From the NCBI RefSeq assembly GCF_002777255.1, contig NZ_CP017634.1:3856903-3920902 (forward strand): 64,000 nt of DNA, written 5' to 3'. Made by a program: the position numbers and the translations under genes. The DNA comes from Candidatus Formimonas warabiya (GTDB taxonomy: Bacteria > Bacillota > Dehalobacteriia > Dehalobacteriales > Dehalobacteriaceae). The notes beneath the pieces were generated by a model that worked only from the letters and a program-made list of their open reading frames with translations, did not search any database and was not told the origin of the DNA. This document shows positions 46,428 to 56,000 of the stretch, one piece after another (the stretch's first letter is position 1; every line of letters starts with the position of its first letter).

Positions 46428-47309
46428 CTATTTGTGACCATACTGGCTGTATACATCCGTCGCCAGATCATTGGCCATGGAGACCACGGAATCGGCCAGG
46501 ACGTTTAATTTATCCACCGCAGAAGACACATCGGTGAGGGCCTCCGCCTGGTGGTTGGTCACTGCGGCCACCTCTTTCAAAGCGGAATTAATCTGTTGCA
46601 CCGCGTTTTTCACTTTGTCCAGCGTTTGTTTAATGTTTTTGGTGGAAGTTGAACTGGTGTGGGCCAGTTTGCGCACTTCTTCCGCCACCACGGCGAACCC
46701 GCGGCCGTGTTCCCCCACCCGGGCGGCTTCAATAGCCGCATTAAGGCCGATTAAGTTGGTCTGGTCCGCGATCTTGCGGATTACTTCTATCACTTGGTCC
46801 GTTTCACCCACTTGCGCATTTGTTTCATGGGAAACGCCTTCCAGTTCCTGTCCTGTAGCAGAGAGCTCTTCTGCTTCTGCCGCAATTTGCTGCACAGTAA
46901 TATCCAAATTTTTGATCGTCTCATTTAAAGAATTGGCAATTTTAAAAAGCTTGTCCTTTCTGTCCACGGATTGGAAGAGGGAGATGGTGCCCACCAGTTT
47001 ATTCCCTTCAAAAAGCGGGATGCTAATGGCTACATGCTCGACGCCGAAAACTTCTTTTTTTACCACCTTCACAACGCGTTTTCTCTTTTGCATGGCCTCG
47101 TAGGAAATCCAGCTTGGTTCAATTTTTTCTCCCTGATAGGTTGGTACGGGCCATTTAAAGGTATGGGGATTGACATCATAGATGCACTTTTCCGTGTCAC
47201 ACAACAATAAGCCGATGTCGTCAACGGTAAACTGGTTGATATAAGGAGCAACTGCGATAAAATGTCGGAGTGTTTCGCAATATTCTTGGCCCTCTGCCAC
47301 TAGTATCAC
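46428..47309 (-). CDS. soluble chemoreceptor-like signalling protein, paralogue of 26175
   Basis: 293 aa, same build as the 26175 protein: sensor half ([27 protein letters not shown]), coiled-coil MCP half ([52 protein letters not shown]). No membrane span. The two proteins are about 60% identical in the signalling half and less in the sensor half, so they likely read different signals. Its gene is alone, with a terminator behind it. Confidence 0.87.
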   Translation of the reverse strand: MILVAEGQEYCETLRHFIAVAPYINQFTVDDIGLLLCDTEKCIYDVNPHTFKWPVPTYQGEKIEPSWISYEAMQKRKRVVKVVKKEVFGVEHVAISIPLFEGNKLVGTISLFQSVDRKDKLFKIANSLNETIKNLDITVQQIAAEAEELSATGQELEGVSHETNAQVGETDQVIEVIRKIADQTNLIGLNAAIEAARVGEHGRGFAVVAEEVRKLAHTSSTSTKNIKQTLDKVKNAVQQINSALKEVAAVTNHQAEALTDVSSAVDKLNVLADSVVSMANDLATDVYSQYGHK

Positions 47310-47420
47310 CGTCCCTCATCATTTTGGGGAAAGATTTCGTCATTTTATGCAATTTTCCTTCTTCGATAAGAATGAAAATATTCGGACATACTAAAGGCAA
47401 ATATGGAAGGAGGTTTCACC

Positions 47421-47672
47421 ATGCAGCAAAAGCATCCCAAAACCGATGACCTGCGCAAGATGCAGATTGACCGCCTGACAGACTTTGTTCTGAAAAACAA
47501 AACCAGCCTGGGCACCCAACGCATTGTCTCCATGGTATTACATGATAAGAATAGATCCTTCAACGAAAACGACTTATTGGAATTCCGGGCCCAGGTGGGC
47601 AGGCTAAAAAGCGAAGATCTGGATCAATTAATGAATCTTATCCCCCAACCGGAAACGGACTATCTCCATTAA
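47421..47672 (+). CDS. small soluble protein, unknown
   Basis: 83 aa from the ATG seven nt after AAGGAGG. Charged, helical (LRKMQIDRLTDFVLKNKTSL; NDLLEFRAQVGRLKSEDLDQL). No family recognised. It is followed by an inverted REP-like pair. Confidence 0.65.
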   Translation: MQQKHPKTDDLRKMQIDRLTDFVLKNKTSLGTQRIVSMVLHDKNRSFNENDLLEFRAQVGRLKSEDLDQLMNLIPQPETDYLH

Positions 47673-47704
47673 CAGTTTCCTTGCCGATGATGATTAGGAA
47701 AATC

Positions 47705-47791
47705 GGGGACGGTTCTTGAATTGAATGCTTGTTTAAGGCTTTTAGTAAAAATTAAATATTACCGAATTAATTCAATTCAAGAACCGTCCCC
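47705..47791. repeat. REP-like inverted pair, type 2 arms
   Basis: Perfect 22-bp arms beginning GGGGACGGTTCTTGAATTG at 47705-47726 and its complement at 47770-47791, with a 43-nt AT-rich spacer. Same core as R1-R3 but different arm sequence. It may also act as a terminator between the two convergent genes. Confidence 0.85.
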
Positions 47792-47804
47792 AAATTTACC
47801 AAAC

Positions 47805-48182
47805 TTATTTTATCAAATATAGTACCAAGGCGGCTAAAGACAGCCAGATAAAAATAATTCCTACCGCACCAGCCCAATTAACCGGTTTATTTTGTTCTCC
47901 AATTTCTTGAGCTCTCAAACGGAACTCCACCAAGATTTGGCCAGGAATGAGCCGCAACACAAGGGTGATTCCTAAAGGGATGATCAGCAAATCATCTAAA
48001 TATCCTAACACCGGAACAAAATCCGGGATCAAATCTATTGGGCTGAAGGCATACGCCAGCAGACAAGCCGCCAGTATTTTGGGAAACAAAGGCACCCTGG
48101 GGTCTTTATAGGCTAAATAAATTACATAAATCTCTCGTTTCAATGCTCGTGCTTTTTGTTTATATTTTTCAAGAATCTTCAT
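47805..48182 (-). CDS. YkvA / DUF1232 family membrane protein
   Basis: 125 aa. The signature LLAYAFSPIDLIPDFVPVLGYLDDLLIIPLG is diagnostic. A basic N-terminus precedes it (KQKARALKRE) and a C-terminal membrane segment ends it (WAGAVGIIFIWLSLAALVLYLI). Function unknown. Confidence 0.88.
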   Translation of the reverse strand: MKILEKYKQKARALKREIYVIYLAYKDPRVPLFPKILAACLLAYAFSPIDLIPDFVPVLGYLDDLLIIPLGITLVLRLIPGQILVEFRLRAQEIGEQNKPVNWAGAVGIIFIWLSLAALVLYLIK

Positions 48183-48295
48183 AAATGCACTCTATTAAGA
48201 CTTTATGGGTATTTATTTCTCCACTGAAAAATCGAATCCTTTTATGTCTTTTTTTAATTTTGCACAAAATCCTAAAAAACATTGCACTCAGGTCT

Positions 48296-48991
48296 CTAAG
48301 AAATATTTAGCCGGTATCCTGCCCCCCATACGGTCTCAATATATTCCGGATTGGAGGTATCTTCCTCTATTTTTTCCCGGATTTTCCGAATATGAACGGC
48401 AACCGTGGCTATATCTCCCACATTATCGATCCCCCAAATCCTTTCAAAAAGCTGTTCCTTACTGAATACCCGGTTGGGGTTTTCCGCCAAAAATACCAGC
48501 AAATCAAATTCCTTGGTCGTAAAAAGAATTTCCCGGTCATTCAAATAAACCCGCCGGGAACTTTTATTGATGCACAATCCTTTAATCTTCAGCTCCTCAT
48601 TCTGCCCCAGCTTTTTTTGGCCCACCAGGCGCTGATAGCGGGACAGGTGGGACTTCACTCTAGCTACCAGTTCTGCCGGACTGAACGGCTTCGTCATATA
48701 ATCGTCTGCCCCCAGCCCCAATCCTCTGATTTTATCAATATCTTCTTTTTTGGCTGATACGATAATAATGGGTACGTCCATCCGGTTACGGATGGTCCGG
48801 CAGATTTCAAAACCGTCTATTTCAGGCAGCATCACATCCAGAATAATCATGCCGTAGTTTCCTTGAAGGGCCCGCTGCAGACCTGCCTTCCCGTTTAATT
48901 CAATGTCTGTTTCGTATCCATTGATCTCCAGGTAATCTTTCTCCAGTTCCGCAATGGATCGTTCATCCTCAATAATTAAGACCTTTCTCAT
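48296..48991 (-). CDS. OmpR-family response regulator
   Basis: 231 aa from the ATG after GGGGGCAACATC; receiver domain with the phospho-acceptor Asp in MIILDVMLPEIDG, and a C-terminal winged helix (LFTTKEFDLLVFLAENPNRVFSKEQL). Lies directly downstream of the histidine kinase gene. The pair probably controls the neighbouring RND efflux genes. Confidence 0.94.
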   Translation of the reverse strand: MRKVLIIEDERSIAELEKDYLEINGYETDIELNGKAGLQRALQGNYGMIILDVMLPEIDGFEICRTIRNRMDVPIIIVSAKKEDIDKIRGLGLGADDYMTKPFSPAELVARVKSHLSRYQRLVGQKKLGQNEELKIKGLCINKSSRRVYLNDREILFTTKEFDLLVFLAENPNRVFSKEQLFERIWGIDNVGDIATVAVHIRKIREKIEEDTSNPEYIETVWGAGYRLNIS

Positions 48992-49028
48992 GATGTTGCC
49001 TCCCCCCAAAAAAATCCCTTTCCCGTTT

Positions 49029-50504
49029 TTACTCATGTGCAAAACAGGCCGCCTTTTTTAAGGTGAAAAAAATGCTTGTCCCTAAGCCCTCGGTACTTTC
49101 CGCCCAGATTTTGCCCTGATGGGCTTCAATAATTTGCTTGGCAATGGAAAGGCCGATGCCGCTGCCTCCTGTGGTGCGGTTTCTGGCATAATCGGCCCGG
49201 TAAAACCGGTCAAAAATCTGAGGGAGTTTGTCTGCCGGAATCCCGCAGCCATTATCCCTGATTTCGATTAAGGCCCCATCTTTTTCTTCCTTTAAAACAA
49301 TCATGATTTCCTTTTCCTGCTTATTTAAATGTTTTGCGGCGTTTCGGATGATGTTATGAATCACTCTCACCAGCCTCTGCCGGTCCGCCATGATTAAGTC
49401 TTTGCTTTGATAATGGGACTTGTAGTTGAGAATAATGCTATTTTCGCTTAACGTAAAATTCAATTCCTCTCTCACATCCTCAAAGTATTTCTCAATATCT
49501 ACGCACTCAAATGTAAAAGGCAGTTGTTTGATGTCCAGTTTGGAAAAAAGAAATAAATCATCTGTCAAGCGCTCCATTTCCACGGCGTTGGTAAAAATAG
49601 TGTGAAGATACTTTTTTATCTTTTCCGGGTTATTGGCCACACCGTCCATAATCCCTTGTACGTAGCCTTTAATGGAAGTAATGGGGGTCTTAAGATCGTG
49701 AGAGATATTTGAGACCATCTCTTTTCTGCTCTCTTCGTACTGTACATTCAGCGTTTGCGATTCCTTCAGCTTGATCCGCATCTCTTCAAAGGCTTGGTAA
49801 AGTTGTCCGATTTCATTCTTCTCCGGATAGCTGATGGGGTAATCCAGATTTCCCTGCTGAATTTCTTTGGCCGCTTTTTTCACGGCATTCAAGGGCTGGA
49901 TTAAGGTTTTGAACATGCGGTATGTCAAAAAAGTATTCATGGCAAAAATACAAATGATAAAGATTAAAAAAACCCATTTCACATACGCAATGTGTTTTGG
50001 CGGCGGAGCGCCTATGGCCCAGGGAACCCTTCTGCTTAGAAAGAGGTAGATGCGGCCTGGTGTGCCGTCACGGAAAGAGAAGGCCCGGCATTTAACCAGA
50101 TAATCTTTTGCCATGGCGGAGACCCATTTTGTGGCAATGTCTTGTTGAAGAAATTTTGATAAATAAGGTTTTAGTTTTTCCGCGTCAACGGTCAGGGAAT
50201 TATACATGTATTTTCCCTGATATTGAATGAGCATGCCCATCTGAAAAGAGGCCGTTTCTTCTCCTAATTGAGACAAATATGCCGGATCTTTAAAAGAATC
50301 CGGATTATGGACCAGGGTTTGATCCAATCCCTCCATAAAAATCATACTTGCTTTCATTTTTTCGTCTACCGCATTTTCGATAATCTGGAGCTGGTGATCC
50401 TGTTCATAATTGGTCAGAATCAGCTTGGCCGACAATACCGCCAGAAGAAGGGGCACCAGGATCATCATGATATAGGACGCCCAAATTCTTTGGATTAAGG
50501 TCAC
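49029..50504 (-). CDS. membrane sensor histidine kinase
   Basis: 491 aa from a GTG behind GAGGAGGT. Two membrane segments (MMILVPLLLAVLSAKLIL and VKWVFLIFIICIFAMNTFLTY) frame an extracellular sensor of about 150 residues. Then HAMP, HisKA (ISHDLKTPITSIKGYVQG) and HATPase (NGCGIPADKLPQIFDRFYR, GGSGIGLSIAKQI). It phosphorylates the OmpR-type regulator downstream. Divergent from the RND genes 270 bp away. Confidence 0.94.
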   Translation of the reverse strand: MTLIQRIWASYIMMILVPLLLAVLSAKLILTNYEQDHQLQIIENAVDEKMKASMIFMEGLDQTLVHNPDSFKDPAYLSQLGEETASFQMGMLIQYQGKYMYNSLTVDAEKLKPYLSKFLQQDIATKWVSAMAKDYLVKCRAFSFRDGTPGRIYLFLSRRVPWAIGAPPPKHIAYVKWVFLIFIICIFAMNTFLTYRMFKTLIQPLNAVKKAAKEIQQGNLDYPISYPEKNEIGQLYQAFEEMRIKLKESQTLNVQYEESRKEMVSNISHDLKTPITSIKGYVQGIMDGVANNPEKIKKYLHTIFTNAVEMERLTDDLFLFSKLDIKQLPFTFECVDIEKYFEDVREELNFTLSENSIILNYKSHYQSKDLIMADRQRLVRVIHNIIRNAAKHLNKQEKEIMIVLKEEKDGALIEIRDNGCGIPADKLPQIFDRFYRADYARNRTTGGSGIGLSIAKQIIEAHQGKIWAESTEGLGTSIFFTLKKAACFAHE

Positions 50505-50773
50505 GTTTTTACCTCCTCAGGACCGGTTACGAAAAGATTTCCTTTTTTTCATTATAAAGCCTAATTTTAAATAACTTTGAAACTATTTCTAAATTTTTTA
50601 TAAACTATAAAAACTTGCCTCATCAATAGCTATTTAACTAGATTTTCGAATTTGTTAATAAAATGTTTATATTTGGTTTAAGGTCAGTTTATTTTCTTTC
50701 TTTATAATGGTGAAAGTAGGAAAAGGAGGCAGTTCCTGCACATAAAGCTGAAGATGAAGGGAGATAAAAAATT
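50505..50773 (+). promoter_or_regulatory. divergent regulatory region of the efflux genes
   Basis: A good -10 (TATAAT at 50702-50707) lies 67 nt before the lipoprotein start, with only a weak -35. No clear operator for the response regulator could be assigned. No other gene. Confidence 0.4.
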
Positions 50774-51904
50774 TTGAAACGGTCCGCAGTAGTAATCTTT
50801 ATTCTGTTGGTATCTTCTCTGTTGGGCGGTTGTGGCGGCCCACCACCCTCAGGCAATGAAAACTCCGCAATTGCCGTTAAAGTGGAACAGGTGGCAAAGG
50901 CAGATCTGAAAACGGCATTCCATACCTCCGGCCTGATCGAGGCATCAACTGAAGCAACCATTGCCCCGAAGGTTTCAGGACGTGTCACTGTGGTAAACGT
51001 GAAAATGGGCGACCGGGTGACCAAGGGACAGGTTCTTTTCCAAATTGAAGCCAAGGAAGCCCGGAACCAGTTAACCCAATCGGAGGCCGGCTTAGGCATT
51101 GCTAAAGCAGGTTATGATTCGGCGGTACAGGCCCTTAAGGACGCCCAGGCTAATTATGACCGCTACCAAACCCTGTACAAAAATGGGGTTGTATCAGAAA
51201 ATGACCTGGAACAGGCTACTACCGCACTGGTCAATGCCAAACTCGGCCTGAAGCAGGCAGAGCAGCAACTGGATCAGGCGGAGGCAGCTTTAAGCACGGC
51301 CCAGGAAAATGTGAACGACTATTCGGTCACTGCGCCTATTGGCGGCCTGGTCAGTACCATTGAGGTGGAAACAGGGGAAATGGTAAGCAGTCAGACAGAC
51401 GCCGCAACCATCGTTAATATCGACACCGTCAAGGTGAAAGCTTCCATCCCGGAAAGTGTGATCAACACCATCCAAACGGGAACAAAGGTACCGGTAGTCC
51501 TTGAATCTCTCAACAAGACTGTGGAAGGCACGGTCACAGCCATTTCCCCCAAAGCGAATTCCGCTACCATGGGTTACCCGGCGGAAGTGACGGTAGCCAA
51601 TCCTTCCGGGACTATCAAGCCAGGAATGTCCGCTCAGATCAATCTTTTCACCGGGATTGTGCAAGATGTCATCGTCGTACCGGTGGATGCGGTGATAGAA
51701 AAGGATGGACAGCACATCGCCTACATTGTGGAAAATGACAAAGCTAAAGAAGTTTCCCTTCAAGTAGGGGTATCCAGTGAGACAAAGACAGAAATCACGG
51801 AAGGCCTTACCGTAGGGCAAAGTCTTGTGATAGAAGGCAACCGTCTTCTCTCCGACGGGCAGTTGGTAAGAGTGGTGGAAGAACAGGCAGGTGCTGCCGA
51901 ATGA
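50774..51904 (+). CDS. RND efflux periplasmic-adaptor (HlyD/MFP) lipoprotein
   Basis: 376 aa from a TTG behind AAGGGAG. Lipoprotein signal with lipobox LLGGC (Cys20). Lipoyl/barrel-sandwich halves are at TIAPKVSGRVTVVNVKMGDRV and VTAPIGGLVSTIEVETGEMV around a helical hairpin, then a beta-barrel (VKVKASIPESVINTIQTG). It bridges the RND pump to the outside; in a Gram-positive cell it would be membrane-anchored. Coupled to the pump gene by an ATGA overlap. Confidence 0.92.
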   Translation: MKRSAVVIFILLVSSLLGGCGGPPPSGNENSAIAVKVEQVAKADLKTAFHTSGLIEASTEATIAPKVSGRVTVVNVKMGDRVTKGQVLFQIEAKEARNQLTQSEAGLGIAKAGYDSAVQALKDAQANYDRYQTLYKNGVVSENDLEQATTALVNAKLGLKQAEQQLDQAEAALSTAQENVNDYSVTAPIGGLVSTIEVETGEMVSSQTDAATIVNIDTVKVKASIPESVINTIQTGTKVPVVLESLNKTVEGTVTAISPKANSATMGYPAEVTVANPSGTIKPGMSAQINLFTGIVQDVIVVPVDAVIEKDGQHIAYIVENDKAKEVSLQVGVSSETKTEITEGLTVGQSLVIEGNRLLSDGQLVRVVEEQAGAAE

Positions 51905-54900
51905 AAATTGCAGATTTCTCCGTAGCGCGGCCGGTGGCTATCTCCATGCTCATCATCGGGGTGATTTTTCTCGGCCTCTTTTCTTTACCTAATTTGGGCG
52001 TAGCGCTCATGCCGAACATGAATATTCCGGTGGCCATCATCAGTACCAGTTACGCAGGGGCGGTACCGGCGGAGGTGGAAAAAGTAATTACCAAAACCAT
52101 CGAGTCCGCAGTAAGCTCGGTGAGCGGCGTCAAAGAAATTAGTTCTACCTCTTCCAACGGAAACTCTTTGGTGATGGTGCAATTCAACTATGGGACCGAT
52201 CTGGATGATAAGGTAAACGATTTGCGGGACAAACTGGATGCGGTCCGGGGTACCCTGCCGGATGATGCGGGCAGCCCCACCATTATGAAAATGGATCCCA
52301 ATTCCCAGTCCATCATGACCTATTCCCTTTCCGGGACCAGTCTCACCAAAATGAAAGAAATCGCCGAAGATACCATCGAGCCTGCTCTGGAACGGATTGA
52401 CGGGGTCAGCTCTGTTTCCCTAAGCGGCGGCAAAGAGCGGGAGATCCAAATCCGGCTGGATCAAACCAAAATGGATGCCTATGGCCTGACAATCCAGCAA
52501 GTATCTCAGGCGATCTCCGGTGATGATATCACCGGTACGGCCGGAACCATCGTCAAAGGTTCCAGTGAAATCAGCATCCGGGTGATGAACGAATTCGACA
52601 GTGTGGAAGCCATTCAGCAGGTGCAGATCAGTGTCCCCGGGGCACAGGGGAACTATATCTCCCTTTCAGATATTGCCGAGGTCAGGGATTCTTTTAAAAA
52701 GGACAGCACCCTTACTTACGTGGACGGAAATTCATCCATGAGCCTGGATATTATGAAAACCTCGGACGGCAACACCGTACAGGTGGCCAAAAAAGTACGG
52801 GAGACCATGGCCGGCTTGATGCCGATCCTCCCGGCAGGTGTGAAGGTCAACCTGGTCAGCGACACTTCCACCACCATCAACGATACCATTAGGAGTGTTG
52901 AAGAGCACGGTATTCTGGGCGCACTCCTGGCGGTAATCATCCTCTATTTTTTTCTGCGCAGCGTGCGAAGCACCCTGGTGGTGGCCATCTCCCTGCCCAT
53001 CGCCCTTATCGGCACCTTTATGGCTATGTATTTTGCCGGCCAGACCATTAACATGCTGTCTTTAGGAGGATTGATGCTGGGCCTGGGCTCTCTGGTGGAC
53101 TTTGCCATTGTTGTTTTGGAAAGCATTTATAGAAAGAGGCAGGAAGGCTTTGATGTCGTCAATGCGGCGAAAACAGGCGCTGCGGAAGTGGGAACCGCCG
53201 TAATGGCCTCCGCTGCCTCTCAGATCGTGGTTTTTCTCCCCGTTGTTTTTGTCAGCGGCCTTGCCAGTATGATTTTTACCCCGCTGGCATTGACGGTCAC
53301 CTTTTCTCATGCCTGCGCCCTCTTTGCCGCTCTCACTCTGGTTCCCATGATGTCCTCAAAGTTGCTCAAGAGCGTGCCCGCACCTGAACAGTTCGTGTAT
53401 CAAAAAGGCAGCAAAAATCCGGTGACCCTTTTCGGGTACGGCCTGCAACGGCTAACTGCCGGATACAAAACCGTCCTTTCTTGGGCATTAGGCCACCGGA
53501 AAACAGTGGTGGGCACTACCCTTCTCCTCTTTTTCCTGAGCTTGGCATGTATTCCCCTAATCGGCATGGAATTCATGTCTTCCATGGACGAGAGAGGCGT
53601 GAATGTCACCATTGAGCTGCCCACCGGGACGAAACTGGATACAACCCGGGAAAAGGCGGAAGAAGTGGATCGTCTGGCCAGAAAAGCACTGGGTGAAGGG
53701 ATTAAAAACGATTATATCACGGTAGGCGGAGGAGGCTTCATGTCTTTCTTTGGCGTTTCCGACAGCAATACAGCTACCATCAAATATAAGTTGCAGTCGG
53801 CGGAGCAATATCAGCCTACCGCCAATGAAGCGTCAGAAATGGTCCGGCAGGCTTTGGCTGATGTGGCGGGCGCCACCATTACCGTCGCGGTGGAAAGCGG
53901 GGCCATGGGCATGTCCAGCAGTGCTGTTGACGTAATTATCCGGGGTGACGATCTGGATATCCTCACAGAACTGGGGAACACGGCGGTGGGCATCATCAAG
54001 GAGGTGACCGGGACCAGAAACGTTGCCAGTTCACTGTCCAGCAACATCCAAGTACAGGTGGTTGTTGACCGGGAAAAGGCGGCCCGCTATGGGCTTTCCG
54101 CCAGTCAGATTCTTTCGGTGATCAAAACGGCTTTTGGCGGGTCGGTGATTGGCACCCTGCACACCGGGGACAATACGGTAGACATTCGGCTGAATTTCTC
54201 CGATGATTTCAGCCAATCCCAAAGCAATCTGTCCAGCCTGCTGCTCGTTTCTTCTTCCGGAGCCAAGGTGCCGGTGAGCGATGTCGCCAGCATCACCATT
54301 AATAATTCTCCCAAAGAGATCAGCCGCTCCGATCAAAACAGGGAGGTGGAAATTACCGCCGATGTTTCCGGAAGGGATTCCGGCAGCGTCAACAGCGAAA
54401 TCCGGCAAAAACTTGCCCAAATGTCCCTGCCTCAAGGATATGCCATTGACTACAGCGGAGAGCAGCAAAATATGTCCGAGTCTTTCGGCTCCCTGGGCAT
54501 CGCCCTCCTGCTGGCCGTTGTCCTTGTCTTCATGGTAATGGCGGCCCAGTTTGAATCCCTGTTCCAGCCCTTCATTATCATGTTTTCCCTTCCCCCCACC
54601 TTTATCGGGGCCGTGATAGGGTTGGGGGTTACAGGCAGCCGCTTAAGCGTTATGAGCCTCATCGGGGCGATTATGCTGGTGGGTATTGTGCTCAACAACG
54701 CCATTGTCTTAGTTGACTATATCAATACCCTGCGCAAGCGGGGAATCGAACGCCGTGAGGCGATCCTGCAAGCCGGGCCGGTCCGGCTGCGGCCGATTCT
54801 CATGACGACCCTTTGTACGGTACTGGCCTTGCTGCCTATGGCCCTGGGCGGCGGTTCCGGCAATGAGATGATGAAACCCATGGCCATTGTCATTGCCTTC

Positions 54901-55059
54901 GGCTTAACCTTCTCGACCCTGATCACCTTGGTTCTGGTACCGGTGGTGTATACCAGTTTCGACGATCTGCGGTCAAAAATTTCCCACTGGTTATCTGGCA
55001 AAATGGGAGGATCAAAAAAATTCTTTTCCCGATCAAACTATGCTTCTCCCGATGTATAA
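51901..55059 (+). CDS. RND-superfamily efflux pump (AcrB/HAE1-like)
   Basis: 1052 aa, full length, with twelve predicted membrane segments in two repeats. It opens ADFSVARPVAISMLIIGVIFLG, has the large extracytoplasmic loops with porter-like repeats (VDGNSSMSLDIMKTSDGNTV), the proton-relay region LGGLMLGLGSLVDFAIVVLES and its twin MSLIGAIMLVGIVLNNAIVLVDY. Exports hydrophobic drugs or lipids. Together with the adaptor lipoprotein and the two-component system it forms a regulated efflux unit. A terminator follows. Confidence 0.94.
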   Translation: MKIADFSVARPVAISMLIIGVIFLGLFSLPNLGVALMPNMNIPVAIISTSYAGAVPAEVEKVITKTIESAVSSVSGVKEISSTSSNGNSLVMVQFNYGTDLDDKVNDLRDKLDAVRGTLPDDAGSPTIMKMDPNSQSIMTYSLSGTSLTKMKEIAEDTIEPALERIDGVSSVSLSGGKEREIQIRLDQTKMDAYGLTIQQVSQAISGDDITGTAGTIVKGSSEISIRVMNEFDSVEAIQQVQISVPGAQGNYISLSDIAEVRDSFKKDSTLTYVDGNSSMSLDIMKTSDGNTVQVAKKVRETMAGLMPILPAGVKVNLVSDTSTTINDTIRSVEEHGILGALLAVIILYFFLRSVRSTLVVAISLPIALIGTFMAMYFAGQTINMLSLGGLMLGLGSLVDFAIVVLESIYRKRQEGFDVVNAAKTGAAEVGTAVMASAASQIVVFLPVVFVSGLASMIFTPLALTVTFSHACALFAALTLVPMMSSKLLKSVPAPEQFVYQKGSKNPVTLFGYGLQRLTAGYKTVLSWALGHRKTVVGTTLLLFFLSLACIPLIGMEFMSSMDERGVNVTIELPTGTKLDTTREKAEEVDRLARKALGEGIKNDYITVGGGGFMSFFGVSDSNTATIKYKLQSAEQYQPTANEASEMVRQALADVAGATITVAVESGAMGMSSSAVDVIIRGDDLDILTELGNTAVGIIKEVTGTRNVASSLSSNIQVQVVVDREKAARYGLSASQILSVIKTAFGGSVIGTLHTGDNTVDIRLNFSDDFSQSQSNLSSLLLVSSSGAKVPVSDVASITINNSPKEISRSDQNREVEITADVSGRDSGSVNSEIRQKLAQMSLPQGYAIDYSGEQQNMSESFGSLGIALLLAVVLVFMVMAAQFESLFQPFIIMFSLPPTFIGAVIGLGVTGSRLSVMSLIGAIMLVGIVLNNAIVLVDYINTLRKRGIERREAILQAGPVRLRPILMTTLCTVLALLPMALGGGSGNEMMKPMAIVIAFGLTFSTLITLVLVPVVYTSFDDLRSKISHWLSGKMGGSKKFFSRSNYASPDV

Positions 55060-55164
55060 AAGTCTATCCTCCCCGGCATCCCGTCCCTGGCTGGAAAAGT
55101 TGTGACGCCATTCTCCTTCCTGGGCAAAATATAAATAATTAGATCATTCTTCTCCCCATCAAAA

Positions 55165-55195
55165 AAGGCATCATGACCCCATGATGCCTTAGTTT
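55165..55195 (+). terminator. terminator after the efflux genes
   Basis: AAGGCATCATG and CATGATGCCTT make an 11-bp stem, followed by AGTTTTT. Confidence 0.9.
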
Positions 55196-55218
55196 TTCAG
55201 CCTTCCCTTGCCCCTTTG

Positions 55219-55767
55219 CTATTTCACATAGTTGACAGTGCCTCTTTTTTCTCTGGGCGCCGAAAAATCATTCTCGGCAGCATGTCCCAGGATTACCGCA
55301 CAAAAGACCGTATACCCTTCTGGTATCCCGGCTTCTTTTGCCAATTCCCCGGTCTTGTCTCCGGCAAATGCCAGCGTAGGGGTAATCAGATAACAGCTTC
55401 CCAAATCAAGGGCGGTGGCGGCTAAGATCATGTTTTCTGCTGCCAGGGCGGTATTGGCGGCACTATACGGATTGCCGGCCGGGGCAGAAAGAAGAATTGC
55501 TGTCGGAGCTGCGTAAAGAGGCTGATAACCGGGGATGGCGACTCTGCTCATCAAAAATTCATTGCCGGAATTGCGCATGGCATCGGCAGCCAGGTCGTTG
55601 AGTTTTTTCAATAAGGCGGGGTTTTGCAGGACGGAAATCTGATAAGCCCCGGCATTCGGCGGGCATTGGCCCGCATCTATGATTTTTGCCAGTACCTCAT
55701 CGGAAATCTGTTCTTTTAGATAGGCCCGGACACTTTTCCTTTTCGCAATAGCTTCTAGTAAATCCAT
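55219..55767 (-). CDS. nitroreductase-family flavoprotein
   Basis: 182 aa, FMN-binding fold: AIAKRKSVRAYLKEQISDEVLAKIIDAG at the start (in part), GQCPPNAGAYQ, and LAAENMILAATALDLGSCYL. The family reduces nitro groups, quinones or flavins; the natural substrate is unknown. Short members like this occur in anaerobes. Confidence 0.88.
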   Translation of the reverse strand: MDLLEAIAKRKSVRAYLKEQISDEVLAKIIDAGQCPPNAGAYQISVLQNPALLKKLNDLAADAMRNSGNEFLMSRVAIPGYQPLYAAPTAILLSAPAGNPYSAANTALAAENMILAATALDLGSCYLITPTLAFAGDKTGELAKEAGIPEGYTVFCAVILGHAAENDFSAPREKRGTVNYVK

Positions 55768-55849
55768 TTTTTCAACTCCTCACGATTTGAAATATTTACC
55801 TTCATCATAAAAGGATTTGGATAAATTTGCAAGATCTTCACTAGTAAAT

Positions 55850-56000
55850 TCAGTAAATTCAGGGACGGTTCTTGCAGTAAATTCAGGGACGGTTCTTGAA
55901 TTGAATGTGTTGCTAAATTAATTTCACCTTCTAGTAGTGAAATAGAGTAAATGATGCAAAAAATTCTTTCATTCAATTCAAGAACCGTCCCCGAATTTAC
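55850..56000. repeat. REP-like inverted pair with extra direct half-copy
   Basis: Arms of 31 bp with one mismatch at 55877-55907 and 55970-56000, core GGGACGGTTCTTGAATTG. A third partial copy (AGGGACGGTTCTTGCAG) lies just left. The right arm runs up to the cls stop codon. Same family as 47705-47791 and 59061-59088. Confidence 0.85.
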
